Source: an uncultured Candidatus Nemicrothrix sp.
Lineage (GTDB): Bacteria; Actinomycetota; Acidimicrobiia; Acidimicrobiales; MedAcidi-G1
Length of the DNA: 64,000 nucleotides
Assembly: GCA_913055915.1 (NCBI GenBank)
Contig: CAJXKL010000001.1
Coordinates: forward strand, 138,399 to 202,398
Reading direction: 5' to 3'
A program made the position numbers and the translations under genes. Positions 16,421 through 26,449 of the stretch are shown in pieces. Each line of letters opens with the position of its first letter. Within the stretch, counting starts at the first letter, position 1. The notes beneath the pieces are model-generated. The model did no database searches. It was not told the origin of the DNA and saw nothing but the letters and a program-made list of their open reading frames with translations.

Positions 16421-17257
16421 GTGGCAGCACTACTCGCCCTGTTGGCGGCATCCCTGTTCGGTCTGGGTGACTTCTGTGGAGGCCTTGCGTCACGGCGTAT
16501 CAGCGCCCTTCGGGTGGTGGCCTCCACCCACATCATCGGCCTGCTACTTGTCCTGGCGGCTGCACCCCTCATGGCCGAGGCCTTCTCGGTCGAGGCACTG
16601 CTGCTGGGTGCACTCGCAGGAGCCTTCGGAATGATCGGGATCGGACTCCTCTACAGGGGCCTGGGCCGCGGCCCGATGGCGGTGGTTGCCCCGATTACAG
16701 CGGTCAACTCTGCAGCCATACCGGTTGTATGGGGGTTGGCCTTTGGAGAACAACTGTCTACGTTGCATGTGCTGGGAATCCTTGTCGGCCTCCTGGCCAT
16801 TGTTCTGGTGTCCCGCATTCCCGGTGACGCCACGGCAATTCCCAAGAGTCTTGTCCTCGAGTCGATGCTCGCAGGGTCCGGCTTTGCCGCCTTCTTCATC
16901 GTGATCGACGCTGCACAGGACCAGACGGCGCCCTGGCCACTGGTCGGTGCACGGATCGCATCAGTTCTCCTGACCCTTGCACTGTTGGCCCTGCGAGGAG
17001 GTCCCCGTCTTCCCTTACGAATGGAGGGGGTGACCGGCCTGATCGTGGCGACAGGCGTGTTCGACATGGCTGCCAACGTGGCATTCCTGCTGGCGGTCAA
17101 CACCGGCCTGCTCAGCCTTGTGTCGGTGCTCGCTGCCCTCTATCCGGCAACCACTGTGGTCCTGGCCCGGGTGGTCCTCAGCGAGAGGATGAGCCGCACA
17201 CAGGTCCTGGGGATGTTCGGCGCAGTCGGATCGGTGGCGTTGATCGCCCTCGGGTGA
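16421..17257 (+). CDS. EamA-family (DMT) transporter
   Basis: The 278-residue protein has about ten hydrophobic helices in two repeated EamA halves, each ending with a conserved G-x-x-L-x-x-L-x-V/A-L-V-type helix. Members of the drug/metabolite transporter superfamily move amino acids, metabolites or drugs across the membrane. The substrate is not deducible. The start is GTG, 40 bp from the divergent methyltransferase. It ends 8 bp from the convergent uvrC. Confidence 0.85.
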   Translation: MAALLALLAASLFGLGDFCGGLASRRISALRVVASTHIIGLLLVLAAAPLMAEAFSVEALLLGALAGAFGMIGIGLLYRGLGRGPMAVVAPITAVNSAAIPVVWGLAFGEQLSTLHVLGILVGLLAIVLVSRIPGDATAIPKSLVLESMLAGSGFAAFFIVIDAAQDQTAPWPLVGARIASVLLTLALLALRGGPRLPLRMEGVTGLIVATGVFDMAANVAFLLAVNTGLLSLVSVLAALYPATTVVLARVVLSERMSRTQVLGMFGAVGSVALIALG

Positions 17258-17265
17258 CCCCTCGG

Positions 17266-19128
17266 TCAACTCTGACCGTGTGTCCGGTCGAATATGGCCA
17301 CGGCGATCGCCTCGGGCAGCCATGGCTGGTCCATGAGATCCTCGAGAGAAGCCCGCTGCACCGCCCTGACGCCACCAAAGGCCGAGGTGAGGCGCTTCTT
17401 TCGGTTTGGCCCGAGGCCCGGTATCCCGTCCAGCACGGATCCTGTCATTCGCCTGGAACGAAGTTGGCGGTGGTATGCCACGGCAAACCGGTGGGACTCA
17501 TCCCGCAGGCGTTGCAACAGGTACAAGGCCTCTGAACCCCTCGGCAGGTCGATCGGCTCGTCATTGCCGGGCCGGTACACCTGCTCATAGCGTTTGGCGA
17601 GGGCCGCTACCGGAATCTCGTCGGTGAGGCCCAAGGTGGCAACGACGCGCTCGGCGACGCCCAACTGACCGGCACCACCGTCAACCAGAAGGAGGTTCGG
17701 TGGGTATGCGAATCGCCCCGGCCTCTCAGCCACAGGCATCTCACGCTCCTCCAGATAGGCGCTCAGGCGCCGGGTAAGTACCTCCTCCATGGCCGCATAG
17801 TCGTCGTTCCCGTCAACATGCCTGATCCGGAAGCGTCGGTAGTCGGCCTTCTTGGCTATTCCGTCCTCGAAGACGACCATTGAACCCACGTAGTCGGTTC
17901 CCTGCAGGTGGCTCATGTCGTAGCACTCGATGCGCAGCGGTGACTCAGGGAGGCCAAGACCTTCCTGCATCTCGTTCAACGCCCTGGCCCTCGTGTTGTG
18001 GTCAGTGGCGCGCTTGAGGCGGTGCCTCAGGAACTCCTCGTCCGCATTCCTCGTCACGGTCTCAAGGAGCCTGCGCTTGCCTCCCCGTTGGGGAACACGT
18101 ATCTCCACACGGGTTCCGCGCTCGGTCGACAACCATTCCGAGAGGAGCCGCGCCTCGGTTGGCAGGTCCGGAACCAGCACAGTGCGGGGCACACCCCGAG
18201 GCGGGTCGGACCTGTAGTGGGCCGATACCACCTCGTCCACCAACTCGGCCGGTTTCAGGTCCTCAACGCGCTCCATCACGAAACCCTTGCGACCCACAAC
18301 CCGTCCGTGCCTGACATAGAACACCTGGACGGCAGCCTCGAGGTCATCACCGGCAATGCCGAAGATGTCAACCTCCTCGTCTGCCGAACCGACCATCTCC
18401 TGACGCTCAAGGACCCGCCTGACGCTCGCCAGACGGTCCCTCTGGCGTGCTGCGGACTCGAAGTCCAGGGCCTCGGCGGATGCCTCCATCTCTTTTCTGA
18501 GGCGGGTCACAACCCCGTCGGAGTCGCCCTCGAGGAACCTGATCAACTCACCCACGATCTGGCTGTAGGAGGCGCCGTCTATCTCGCCGACACACGGCCC
18601 TGAACACTTCTGGATGTGGAACAGGAGGCAGGGACGCCCGGTTCTCTCATGGGTCCTGAACTTGGTGTCCGTACAGGTCCTGAGAGGAAACGTCTTCAAC
18701 AGCAGTTCCAGGGTGTCGCGGATGGCACCGGCGTGCCCGTAGGGGCCGAAGTAGCGCACACCCTTTCTCCGCCGTGCCCTGGTGACCATCGGCCTGGGCC
18801 ATTCATCGTCGACGGTGACAGCCAGGAATGGGTAACTCTTGTCGTCCTTCATGTCTACGTTGAAGCGAGGCTTGTGTTCCCTGATCAGGTTGAACTCCAG
18901 CATGAGCGCCTCGAGTTCGTTGGCTACCTGAATCCACTCGACGCCTGTCGCCTCTTCGAGCATCTGGGCGGTGCGCGGCACCATTCGATCGCGGTTCCCG
19001 AAGTAGCTGCCCAGTCGTTGGCGGAGGCTCTTGGCCTTGCCCACGTAGAGGACGCGCCCCTCGGCGTCGCGGAACTGGTAGGAGCCTGGTGCGTCCGGAA
19101 TGGTCCCGGCTGGCGGCTTCTTCACCAT
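17266..19128 (-). CDS. uvrC: Excinuclease ABC subunit C
   Basis: The 620-residue protein has an N-terminal GIY-YIG nuclease domain (G-S-Y-Q-F and V-L-Y-V-G-K-A, about residues 15-90), a UVR domain around 200-235, the RNase H-like endonuclease domain (L-L-V-D-G-G-A-G-Q-L), and a C-terminal tandem helix-hairpin-helix (I-P-G-L-G-P-N-R-K-K-R-L). It makes both incisions in nucleotide excision repair. ATG at 19128 follows a possible GTG at 19131. It is the third member of the uvrB-uvrA-uvrC run. Confidence 0.96.
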   Translation of the reverse strand: MVKKPPAGTIPDAPGSYQFRDAEGRVLYVGKAKSLRQRLGSYFGNRDRMVPRTAQMLEEATGVEWIQVANELEALMLEFNLIREHKPRFNVDMKDDKSYPFLAVTVDDEWPRPMVTRARRRKGVRYFGPYGHAGAIRDTLELLLKTFPLRTCTDTKFRTHERTGRPCLLFHIQKCSGPCVGEIDGASYSQIVGELIRFLEGDSDGVVTRLRKEMEASAEALDFESAARQRDRLASVRRVLERQEMVGSADEEVDIFGIAGDDLEAAVQVFYVRHGRVVGRKGFVMERVEDLKPAELVDEVVSAHYRSDPPRGVPRTVLVPDLPTEARLLSEWLSTERGTRVEIRVPQRGGKRRLLETVTRNADEEFLRHRLKRATDHNTRARALNEMQEGLGLPESPLRIECYDMSHLQGTDYVGSMVVFEDGIAKKADYRRFRIRHVDGNDDYAAMEEVLTRRLSAYLEEREMPVAERPGRFAYPPNLLLVDGGAGQLGVAERVVATLGLTDEIPVAALAKRYEQVYRPGNDEPIDLPRGSEALYLLQRLRDESHRFAVAYHRQLRSRRMTGSVLDGIPGLGPNRKKRLTSAFGGVRAVQRASLEDLMDQPWLPEAIAVAIFDRTHGQS

Positions 19129-19179
19129 CACACGAGCGTAGGCCTCCTTTGGTCGCCGCCTCCTACGGGTGCAGGTCGC

Positions 19180-22044
19180 TCAGTTGGTCAGGAGGGCGCC
19201 CAGGTAGCGGCCAGTGTGGCTTTCCGGCACGGTGGCCACCACTTCAGGAGTACCTGTTGCCACAACACGTCCCCCTCCACTGCCACCCTCGGGACCAAGG
19301 TCGATCAACCAGTCGGCGGTCTTGACCACGTCCAGGTTGTGCTCGATGACGATCACCGAGTTGCCCTGGTCCACGAGCCGGTTGAGCACGCCCAACAGCT
19401 TGCGCACGTCCTCGAAGTGGAGGCCCGTTGTCGGCTCGTCGAGGATGTAGACGGTGTGGCCGGTCGGGCGCTTGGCGAGTTCGCTGGCCAACTTGATCCG
19501 CTGGGCCTCGCCGCCGGAGAGGGTGGGTGCCGACTGCCCGAGCCTGATGTAGCCGAGGCCGACATCGACAAGGGTCTGCATGTGCCTGGTGATGGACGGT
19601 TGCCTGTCGAAGAAGCCGAGGGCCTCCTCGCAGGGCATGTCCAGCACATCGGCGATGTTGCGCCCCTTGAAGGTGATGTCCAGGGTGTCGCGGTTGTAAC
19701 GACGTCCGCTGCAGACCTCGCACGGCACGTAGACATCGGGAAGGAAGTGCATTTCGATCCGGATGGTGCCGTCGCCGTTGCACGCATCGCATCTCCCGCC
19801 CTTCACGTTGAAGCTGAAACGGCCCGGCTTGTAGCCACGGATCCTGGCCTCCTCAGTCTGCGCGAAGAGTTTGCGGACATGGTCGAACACCCCGGTGTAG
19901 GTGGCGGCGTTGGACCTCGGTGTGCGGCCGATGGGGGCCTGGTCGATGTTGATCACCTTGTCTACGGCGTCGACACCCTCAAGCGCAGTGTGCAGGCCGG
20001 GTGGCACCTTCGAGCCGTAGACGCCGGCCATGAGAGCCTTGTGGAGGATCTCGTTCACAAGGGTGGACTTGCCCGATCCGGAAACGCCAGTAACAGCCAC
20101 GAAACAGCCCAGAGGAACCTCGACGTCAATGTCGGCGAGGTTGTTCTCCCGGGCACCCCTGACAACCAGGCGCTCGGCGCTGGCTGGGCGGCGCATCTCA
20201 GGAAGTGGAATCTGGCGTCGGCCGCCAAGGTACTGGCCTGTGAGCGAGGTCCTGTGGGACAACAGTCCCTTCAGGTCGCCGCTGTGAAGGATGTCGCCAC
20301 CGTGCTCGCCGGCACCGGGACCGATATCCACGACGTGATCAGCTGACCTGATGGTCTCCTCGTCGTGTTCGACCACGATCACCGTGTTTCCCAGGTCCCG
20401 GAGACGTACGAGGGTCTCGATGAGGCGCTGGTTGTCTCGCTGGTGAAGGCCGATCGAGGGCTCATCCAGCACGTAGAGGACCCCTACAAGGCCACTGCCG
20501 ATCTGGGATGCCAGGCGGATCCGCTGGGCCTCCCCGCCTGCCAGCGTGGCTGCAGAGCGGGACAGCGACAGGTAGTCGAGCCCGACGTCGAGGAGGAAGC
20601 CAAGACGCGAGTTGATCTCCTTTTGAATCTGCTCGGCGATCATCGTCTCACGTTCGCTGAGTTCGAGGCCCTGGAGCACCTTTGCCGCCTCGCCGATTGA
20701 GAGAGTGCATATGTCACGGATCGAGTGGCCATCCACGAGTACCGCCAACGACAGGTCGTTGAGGCGCGCACCATCACAGGTCGGGCACGGGACCTGCCTC
20801 ATGTAGCCCTCGATCTGTTCCCGCTGGGTGTCACTCTCGGCCTCTGCGTGGCGTCGGCGCAGGTATGGAAGAAGACCTTCGAAGCGTGCGGAGTAGACGC
20901 GGGTACGTCCAAAGCGATTGGTGTAGCGAACCTTAACCTTTCCAGTGAGGCCCTTCTCGAGGAGGATTCCACGGTGCCTGGCGGATAGGCGACGCCAGGG
21001 CCTCTCCATGTCGATCTTCTGGTCGGCGGCCACCGCTTCGACGAGCCGCGGGAAGTAACGGCTTCGACCACTTGACCACGGCGCAATGGCTCCCTCGGCA
21101 AGACTCAGGTCGGGATTGGGTACGACCAGGTCGGGATCCACCTCAAACACAGTTCCCAGGCCGGCACAGTACTGGCAGGCGCCGTAGGGGCTGTTGAACG
21201 AGAAGTTCCTTGGTGCCAGTTCCTCAAAGGACTTTCCGTCACTGGGACGGCTCAGGTGCTGGCTGAACACAATCGTCCGTGGCTCCTCATCCTCGGAATC
21301 CTCGCCTGACGGTGGGTCCTGCGGGCCAGGCACGATCTGGATCTCCGCCACGCCCTCGGCGAGGGTCAGTGCTGTCTCCATCGACTCGGTCAGACGGCGC
21401 TCGATGCCTTCTCGCAACACCAGTCGATCCACAACCACGGAGATGCTGTGCTGTTCGTATCTTGCAAGGTCAACCTCGTCTCCGAACTCGTGGAGTTCTC
21501 CGTCGACAATCGCCCGGCTGAACCCCTGGGCGGCGAGATCGGCAAGCAGGGTGTCGTAGGTTCCCTTGCGGCCCCTCACGATCGGTGCGAGAACCTGAAA
21601 CCTGGTGCCCTCCTCCAACTCGAGCACCCGGTCAACTATCTGCTGGGGTGTCTGCCGGACCAGCCTCTCACCGGTCTCGGGGTCGTGGGGCACACCGATC
21701 CGCGCATACAGGAGTCGTAGGTAGTCGTAGATCTCGGTGATCGTCCCGACCGTCGACCTCGGGTTTCGTGAGGCGCTCTTCTGGTCAATGGAGATGGCCG
21801 GTGAAAGCCCTTCAATGAAGTCGACATCCGGCTTGTCCATCTGACCCAGGAACTGTCGTGCATACGACGAGAGGGACTCCACGTAGCGCCGCTGCCCCTC
21901 GGCGTAGATGGTGTCGAACGCCAGTGAGGACTTGCCGGAGCCCGAGATTCCGGTGAAGACGATCAGTTGATCGCGCGGCAGGTCCAGGTTGACGTTGCGC
22001 AGGTTGTGTTCCCGCGCTCCCTGCACCACAAGTCGATCAGACAC
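19180..22044 (-). CDS. uvrA: Excinuclease ABC subunit A
   Basis: The 954-residue protein has two ABC ATPase modules: Walker A G-I-S-G-S-G-K-S near residue 34 and G-V-S-G-S-G-K-S near residue 645. The ABC signatures are L-A-G-G-E-A-Q-R and L-S-G-G-E-A-Q-R. The zinc-finger cysteines C-Q-Y-C, C-P-T-C, C-D-A-C and C-E-V-C are all intact. It recognises DNA lesions with UvrB. The start is GTG. It is flanked by uvrB and uvrC on the same strand. Confidence 0.97.
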   Translation of the reverse strand: MSDRLVVQGAREHNLRNVNLDLPRDQLIVFTGISGSGKSSLAFDTIYAEGQRRYVESLSSYARQFLGQMDKPDVDFIEGLSPAISIDQKSASRNPRSTVGTITEIYDYLRLLYARIGVPHDPETGERLVRQTPQQIVDRVLELEEGTRFQVLAPIVRGRKGTYDTLLADLAAQGFSRAIVDGELHEFGDEVDLARYEQHSISVVVDRLVLREGIERRLTESMETALTLAEGVAEIQIVPGPQDPPSGEDSEDEEPRTIVFSQHLSRPSDGKSFEELAPRNFSFNSPYGACQYCAGLGTVFEVDPDLVVPNPDLSLAEGAIAPWSSGRSRYFPRLVEAVAADQKIDMERPWRRLSARHRGILLEKGLTGKVKVRYTNRFGRTRVYSARFEGLLPYLRRRHAEAESDTQREQIEGYMRQVPCPTCDGARLNDLSLAVLVDGHSIRDICTLSIGEAAKVLQGLELSERETMIAEQIQKEINSRLGFLLDVGLDYLSLSRSAATLAGGEAQRIRLASQIGSGLVGVLYVLDEPSIGLHQRDNQRLIETLVRLRDLGNTVIVVEHDEETIRSADHVVDIGPGAGEHGGDILHSGDLKGLLSHRTSLTGQYLGGRRQIPLPEMRRPASAERLVVRGARENNLADIDVEVPLGCFVAVTGVSGSGKSTLVNEILHKALMAGVYGSKVPPGLHTALEGVDAVDKVINIDQAPIGRTPRSNAATYTGVFDHVRKLFAQTEEARIRGYKPGRFSFNVKGGRCDACNGDGTIRIEMHFLPDVYVPCEVCSGRRYNRDTLDITFKGRNIADVLDMPCEEALGFFDRQPSITRHMQTLVDVGLGYIRLGQSAPTLSGGEAQRIKLASELAKRPTGHTVYILDEPTTGLHFEDVRKLLGVLNRLVDQGNSVIVIEHNLDVVKTADWLIDLGPEGGSGGGRVVATGTPEVVATVPESHTGRYLGALLTN

Positions 22045-22101
22045 GGCGGCGAGCCTATGCGGACAGGGGGCCAGGTCCTGCGGTCAATCCGGGGCGGAAG
22101 C

Positions 22102-24168
22102 TCAGGACGACTCGGACATATCGCGGACCTCGCGTTCGAGTTCCCTGATCTCGTCGCGGAGGCTGGCTGCGTATTCGAACCGGAGGTCACCGGAGGCATC
22201 TGCCATCTCGGCCTCGAGCGACCTAATCAGCCTGAACAGGTCCTCGCGCGGCATGTCGGACAGTTCGTGCACCTTGCGCCTGTCACGCCTCCCCCGCCCC
22301 TTGGGAGTGGGCGCCGATCCATCTGGGCGAATCAGCGAGAGGATGTCGCTGACGGCCTTTCTGACGGTCTGCGGGTCGATCCCGTGCTCCTCGTTGTAGG
22401 CCTGTTGAAGTTCCCGCCTTCGCATTGTCTCGGAGATGGCCCTCTGCATGGAGTTGGTCACCTGGTCGGCGTACATAACTACCTGTCCGTCGACGTTTCT
22501 CGCGGCACGGCCGATGGTCTGGACCAGCGAGGTCTCGCTCCTGAGGAACCCCTCCTTGTCGGCGTCCAGGATCGCTACGAGCGAAACCTCGGGAAGGTCC
22601 AGACCCTCACGGAGGAGGTTGATGCCAACGAGGACGTCGAACTCGCCGAGGCGAAGATCTCTCAAAATCTCAATCCGCTGCACCGTGTCGATGTCGGAGT
22701 GGAGATATCGGACACGTACACCGTTCTCAAGGAGGTAGTCGGTGAGGTCCTCGGCCATCTTCTTTGTGAGGGTCGTGACGAGGGCCCGTTGCTCGGCCCC
22801 CACCCGTTCGCCGATCATCTCGAGGAGATCATCGATCTGGCCCCTGGTGGGGCGCACCACCACCTCAGGGTCGATCAGGCCGGTGGGGCGCACGATCTGT
22901 TCCACGACGGTGCCCGAGTTCTCCCGTTCCCATGACCCCGGGGTTGCCGACAGGAGAACCACCTGACCCACCCGGTTGATGAACTCCTCGAACTCCAGGG
23001 GCCTGTTGTCTGCGGCCGAGGGCAGGCGGAACCCGTGCTCGATAAGGGTCTCCTTGCGGCTCCTGTCGCCCTGGTACTGACCGTGAAGCTGTGGCACGGC
23101 CACGTGTGACTCGTCGAGTACCACGATGAAGTCGTCGGGGAAGTAGTCGAGCAGGGTGTAAGGCTGCTCCCCGGGGGAACGACCGTCTATGTGTGCGCTG
23201 TAGTTCTCGATTCCGTTGCAGAAGCCCAACTCGCCCATCATCTCGAGGTCGTGTTCGGTTCGCATCCGCAGGCGTTGGGCCTCGAGCAACTTGTCTTGCT
23301 CGCGAAACACGGTGAGTTGTTCGGCCAACTCGGATTCGATGCGTGTGATGGCGCGGCCGATGACCTCCCGGTCCGCCATGTAATGGGTCGCTGGAAAGAC
23401 GACGAGGTCGTCGAGTTGTCGCAGATGGTCGCCGGTGAGGGGGTCCACTTCGGTGATCTGCTCCACCTCATCACCGAAGAGGGAAACGCGTATGACGGTC
23501 TCCTCGTATGCGGGGTGGATCTCTATGGTGTCCCCCTTCACCCGGAACTTCCCGCGGCCGAGCGTCATGTCATTTCGCTCGTACTGCATGCCGATGAGTT
23601 GGCGCAGTACCACCCTCTGCTCGACGCTGCCTCCCTTCTCAAGCACCAGGAGCTTCCCCTCGTAGTGCTCCGGGGATCCGAGCCCGTAGATACACGAAAC
23701 CGACGCGACGACGATCGTGTCCCGGCGGGTCAGGAGGGCTGCCGTGGCAGAGTGGCGAAGACGGTCTATCTCGTCGTTGACCGACGAGTCCTTCTCGATG
23801 AACGTGTCGCTTGAGGGGACGTAGGCCTCGGGCTGGTAGTAGTCGTAGTAGGAAACGAAGTATTCGACCCTGTTGTCCGGGAAGAACGACCGCAACTCGT
23901 TTGCCAGTTGGGCCGCAAGCGACTTGTTTGGAGCAATGACGAGTGTCGGACGCTGAAGGTTCTCGATCGTCCAGGCGATCGTGGCACTCTTGCCGCTGCC
24001 GGTGATTCCGAGCAGGGTGGTGAAGCGTTCACCGCCACTGATCGCCTCGCTCAGTTCCTCGATGGCCGCCGGTTGATCGCCGGCTGGCGAGAATGGGGCT
24101 TCGACCCGGAACCGGTTGGCCACAGGCGCATGGTACCCAGCGGCATCCGGCCCGCCCGGACCGATCAC
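22102..24168 (-). CDS. uvrB: Excinuclease ABC subunit B
   Basis: The 688-residue protein has the helicase motif I G-I-T-G-S-G-K-S, the beta-hairpin [10 protein letters not shown], the D-E-S-H box, helicase motifs V and VI, and a C-terminal UVR domain that contacts UvrC. The GTG at 24168 overlaps the coaE stop as GTGA. An alternative GTG at 24123 would trim 15 non-conserved residues. Confidence 0.96.
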   Translation of the reverse strand: MIGPGGPDAAGYHAPVANRFRVEAPFSPAGDQPAAIEELSEAISGGERFTTLLGITGSGKSATIAWTIENLQRPTLVIAPNKSLAAQLANELRSFFPDNRVEYFVSYYDYYQPEAYVPSSDTFIEKDSSVNDEIDRLRHSATAALLTRRDTIVVASVSCIYGLGSPEHYEGKLLVLEKGGSVEQRVVLRQLIGMQYERNDMTLGRGKFRVKGDTIEIHPAYEETVIRVSLFGDEVEQITEVDPLTGDHLRQLDDLVVFPATHYMADREVIGRAITRIESELAEQLTVFREQDKLLEAQRLRMRTEHDLEMMGELGFCNGIENYSAHIDGRSPGEQPYTLLDYFPDDFIVVLDESHVAVPQLHGQYQGDRSRKETLIEHGFRLPSAADNRPLEFEEFINRVGQVVLLSATPGSWERENSGTVVEQIVRPTGLIDPEVVVRPTRGQIDDLLEMIGERVGAEQRALVTTLTKKMAEDLTDYLLENGVRVRYLHSDIDTVQRIEILRDLRLGEFDVLVGINLLREGLDLPEVSLVAILDADKEGFLRSETSLVQTIGRAARNVDGQVVMYADQVTNSMQRAISETMRRRELQQAYNEEHGIDPQTVRKAVSDILSLIRPDGSAPTPKGRGRRDRRKVHELSDMPREDLFRLIRSLEAEMADASGDLRFEYAASLRDEIRELEREVRDMSESS

Positions 24169-24764
24169 TTCGCGGCCAGCGATCCGATCCAGTCCCAGCA
24201 GCGATCCACCTCGCCAAGCAGGTCGGCCCTGGTACCAGCGTTGTCGATCACGAAGTCGGCCCTGTCGAGGCGTTCCTCCCGAGTTGCCTGGTTGGCTATG
24301 CGGCGTCTGGCATCGGCCTCATCCAGGCCACGGTCAGCGACCAGTCTCGGGACAGCCTGCTCCGGGTCGAGGTCAACCACCACCACGCCGTCGAAGCCCT
24401 GGTGTCCCACCTCTACGAGAAGGGGGATGTCGAACACGAGGATGGCGTCTGTGCCCTCGTAGGTGGACCGACGCCTCTCCATCTCAATGGCGTGCGCCGG
24501 ATGGACGATGGCGTTGAGAAGCTTCAGCTGGGCCGGATCGTCAAACACGATCGACGCCAACTCCCCACGATCGAGCGTTCCATCATCGGCGACGATCCGC
24601 TCACCCCACTGTGCCACCATTGCCTCAAAGACCGGAGTCCCCGGAACCTGCAGTTCCCTTACCAGCGAGTCGGAGTCGAGGAGTACTGCACCATGATCAA
24701 CGAGCAGTTGCGCGACCGTGGACTTTCCTGAACCAATTCCACCGGTCAGGCCGATCTCGATCAT
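24165..24764 (-). CDS. coaE: Dephospho-CoA kinase
   Basis: The 199-residue protein opens with [10 protein letters not shown] (P-loop), then D-S-D-S-L-V as substrate-binding segment, and H-P in the middle (V-H-P-A). It phosphorylates dephospho-CoA in the last step of CoA synthesis. It lies between rpsA and uvrB, the conserved actinobacterial position, and overlaps uvrB by 4 bp. Confidence 0.95.
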   Translation of the reverse strand: MIEIGLTGGIGSGKSTVAQLLVDHGAVLLDSDSLVRELQVPGTPVFEAMVAQWGERIVADDGTLDRGELASIVFDDPAQLKLLNAIVHPAHAIEMERRRSTYEGTDAILVFDIPLLVEVGHQGFDGVVVVDLDPEQAVPRLVADRGLDEADARRRIANQATREERLDRADFVIDNAGTRADLLGEVDRCWDWIGSLAAK

Positions 24765-24782
24765 CTCGGCAACCGGGTTGTG

Positions 24783-24800
24783 GGCCTCTCAGTGGAGGCC
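24783..24800 (-). terminator. Hairpin directly after rpsA stop
   Basis: GGCCTC-TCAGTG-GAGGCC forms a 6-bp GC-rich stem immediately 3' of the rpsA stop codon. There is no T-tract, so it may only weaken transcription into coaE or protect the rpsA mRNA end. Confidence 0.35.
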
Positions 24801-26375
24801 TCAGGCCCCGGGTTCCTCGGCAGCTTCTTCGGCTACCTCTTTGACAGCGTCGGCTACCTCCTCGGCAACATCGACATCCTCTTCGGGTGCGTCTTCGGCA
24901 ACCTCAACTGTCTCAGCGGCCTCAATGACCTCGGCTACCTCATCGGCTTCCACAACGGTGGCATCGACCTCGGCATCGCCAGATTCGATATCGGCGGTGT
25001 CGGCATCGGCAGCCGACTCTGCCGGAGTGGCTCCGTCGGTTTCAGCGGTTGCGCCCGCATCACCCTCGGCTCCGTAGAGCTCGGTCCAGGCCTCCTGGCC
25101 CTCTGAGTCATCCCCACCGATGTAGTTGCCCTCATCGTCGTAGGCGTGCTCGCCGAAGTGCTCCTGATACTCGGCAGCAACGACGCCACCCTCGGCCGCC
25201 TGCTTGATGGACAGGCTGATTCGCCTTCGCTGAAGGTCGAGATCGATGATCTTCACCCACAGTTCCTCAGCCGGCGTCACAACCTGCTCTGGTAGGTCGA
25301 CATGGTGGGCTGACATCTCAGAAATGTGGACGAGGCCCTCGATTCCCTCGCCGACCTGAACGAAGGATCCGAATGGTACGAGCTTTGTGACACGCCCGTA
25401 GACGAGCTCGCCGACCTGGTGGGCCGTGGCAAACTCCTCCCATGGATCCTGCTGGGTCGCCTTGAGCGAAAGGCTGATTCGCTCGCGGCTCATGTCGATC
25501 TCCAGGACCTGTACGTCGATCTCGTCGCCGACGGTCACGATCGAGCCCGGATGGTCGACGTGCTTCCATGAGAGTTCCGAAACGTGGATCAGGCCGTCCA
25601 TGCCACCCAGGTCCACGAAGGCACCGAAGTTTACGACGCTCGACACGACACCCTTTCGGACCTCGCCGGGACGAAGGTCGTGGAGGAACTCCTCGCGCTG
25701 CTCCTTCTGGTTCTCCTCGAGCCATGCCCGACGGGACAGCACCACGTTGTTGCGGTTCTTGTCCAGTTCGATGATCTTGGCGTCGACGTTCGTACCGATG
25801 TACGGCTGGAGGTCACGTACCCTCCGCAGTTCGACCAGCGATGCCGGAAGGAAGCCGCGGAGCCCGATGTCGACGATGAGGCCGCCCTTCACCACCTCGA
25901 TGACAGACCCGGTGACCACACCGTCGGCCTCCTTGACCTCTTCGATCTTGCTCCAGGCGCGCTCGTACTGGGCACGCTTCTTGGAGAGAACCAGACGTCC
26001 CTCTCTGTCCTCGCGTTGGAGGACAACGGCCTCGATTCGCTCCCCCAGCGATACCACCTCTGTCGGGTTGACACCGTTCCGGATGGAGAGTTCACGGGGC
26101 GGAATCACGCCCTCGGACTTGTAGCCGATGTCGATGAGGACCTCGTCCTTGTCGACCCTTACAACGGTTCCCTCTACGAGCTGGCCGTTTTCGAGGTCCA
26201 GCATCGTGGCCAGATAGGCCTCTTCGAGGCTGAGGGTGCCGAGGTCGTTCTCCACGATCTGACGTGGGGTGTACTCCCCGCTGTCGTCGAAGGTCCCCAT
26301 GGGCGGGGAAGCGGGTGTGTTCAGGGTCTGCTCGGACACGTGTTCTTCTCGTCGGATAGGGAAATAGGCGGACAT
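24801..26375 (-). CDS. rpsA: Ribosomal protein S1 (bS1)
   Basis: The 524-residue protein has four S1 RNA-binding repeats (about residues 53-120, 137-205, 225-292 and 310-378). The C-terminal tail of roughly 100 residues is almost entirely D, E, A and V. Four-repeat S1 is usual in actinobacteria. S1 helps mRNAs bind the 30S subunit. The ATG at 26375 is given. A GTG at 26339 would start S-E-Q-T-L-N and is a plausible alternative, since no strong ribosome-binding site marks the first. Confidence 0.95.
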   Translation of the reverse strand: MSAYFPIRREEHVSEQTLNTPASPPMGTFDDSGEYTPRQIVENDLGTLSLEEAYLATMLDLENGQLVEGTVVRVDKDEVLIDIGYKSEGVIPPRELSIRNGVNPTEVVSLGERIEAVVLQREDREGRLVLSKKRAQYERAWSKIEEVKEADGVVTGSVIEVVKGGLIVDIGLRGFLPASLVELRRVRDLQPYIGTNVDAKIIELDKNRNNVVLSRRAWLEENQKEQREEFLHDLRPGEVRKGVVSSVVNFGAFVDLGGMDGLIHVSELSWKHVDHPGSIVTVGDEIDVQVLEIDMSRERISLSLKATQQDPWEEFATAHQVGELVYGRVTKLVPFGSFVQVGEGIEGLVHISEMSAHHVDLPEQVVTPAEELWVKIIDLDLQRRRISLSIKQAAEGGVVAAEYQEHFGEHAYDDEGNYIGGDDSEGQEAWTELYGAEGDAGATAETDGATPAESAADADTADIESGDAEVDATVVEADEVAEVIEAAETVEVAEDAPEEDVDVAEEVADAVKEVAEEAAEEPGA

Positions 26376-26449
26376 GGGCGCCGACGTTGGCTACGTCGGG
26401 CCGGGAAAGCCTACCGGCGCACGCCATGAACCCCTTAAGGGGCGGCACC

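Noticed and set aside
18616..20346. Plus-strand open frame of 576 codons
   Set aside because: It lies antisense to uvrC and uvrA, which carry every expected motif; the frame shows no family similarity.
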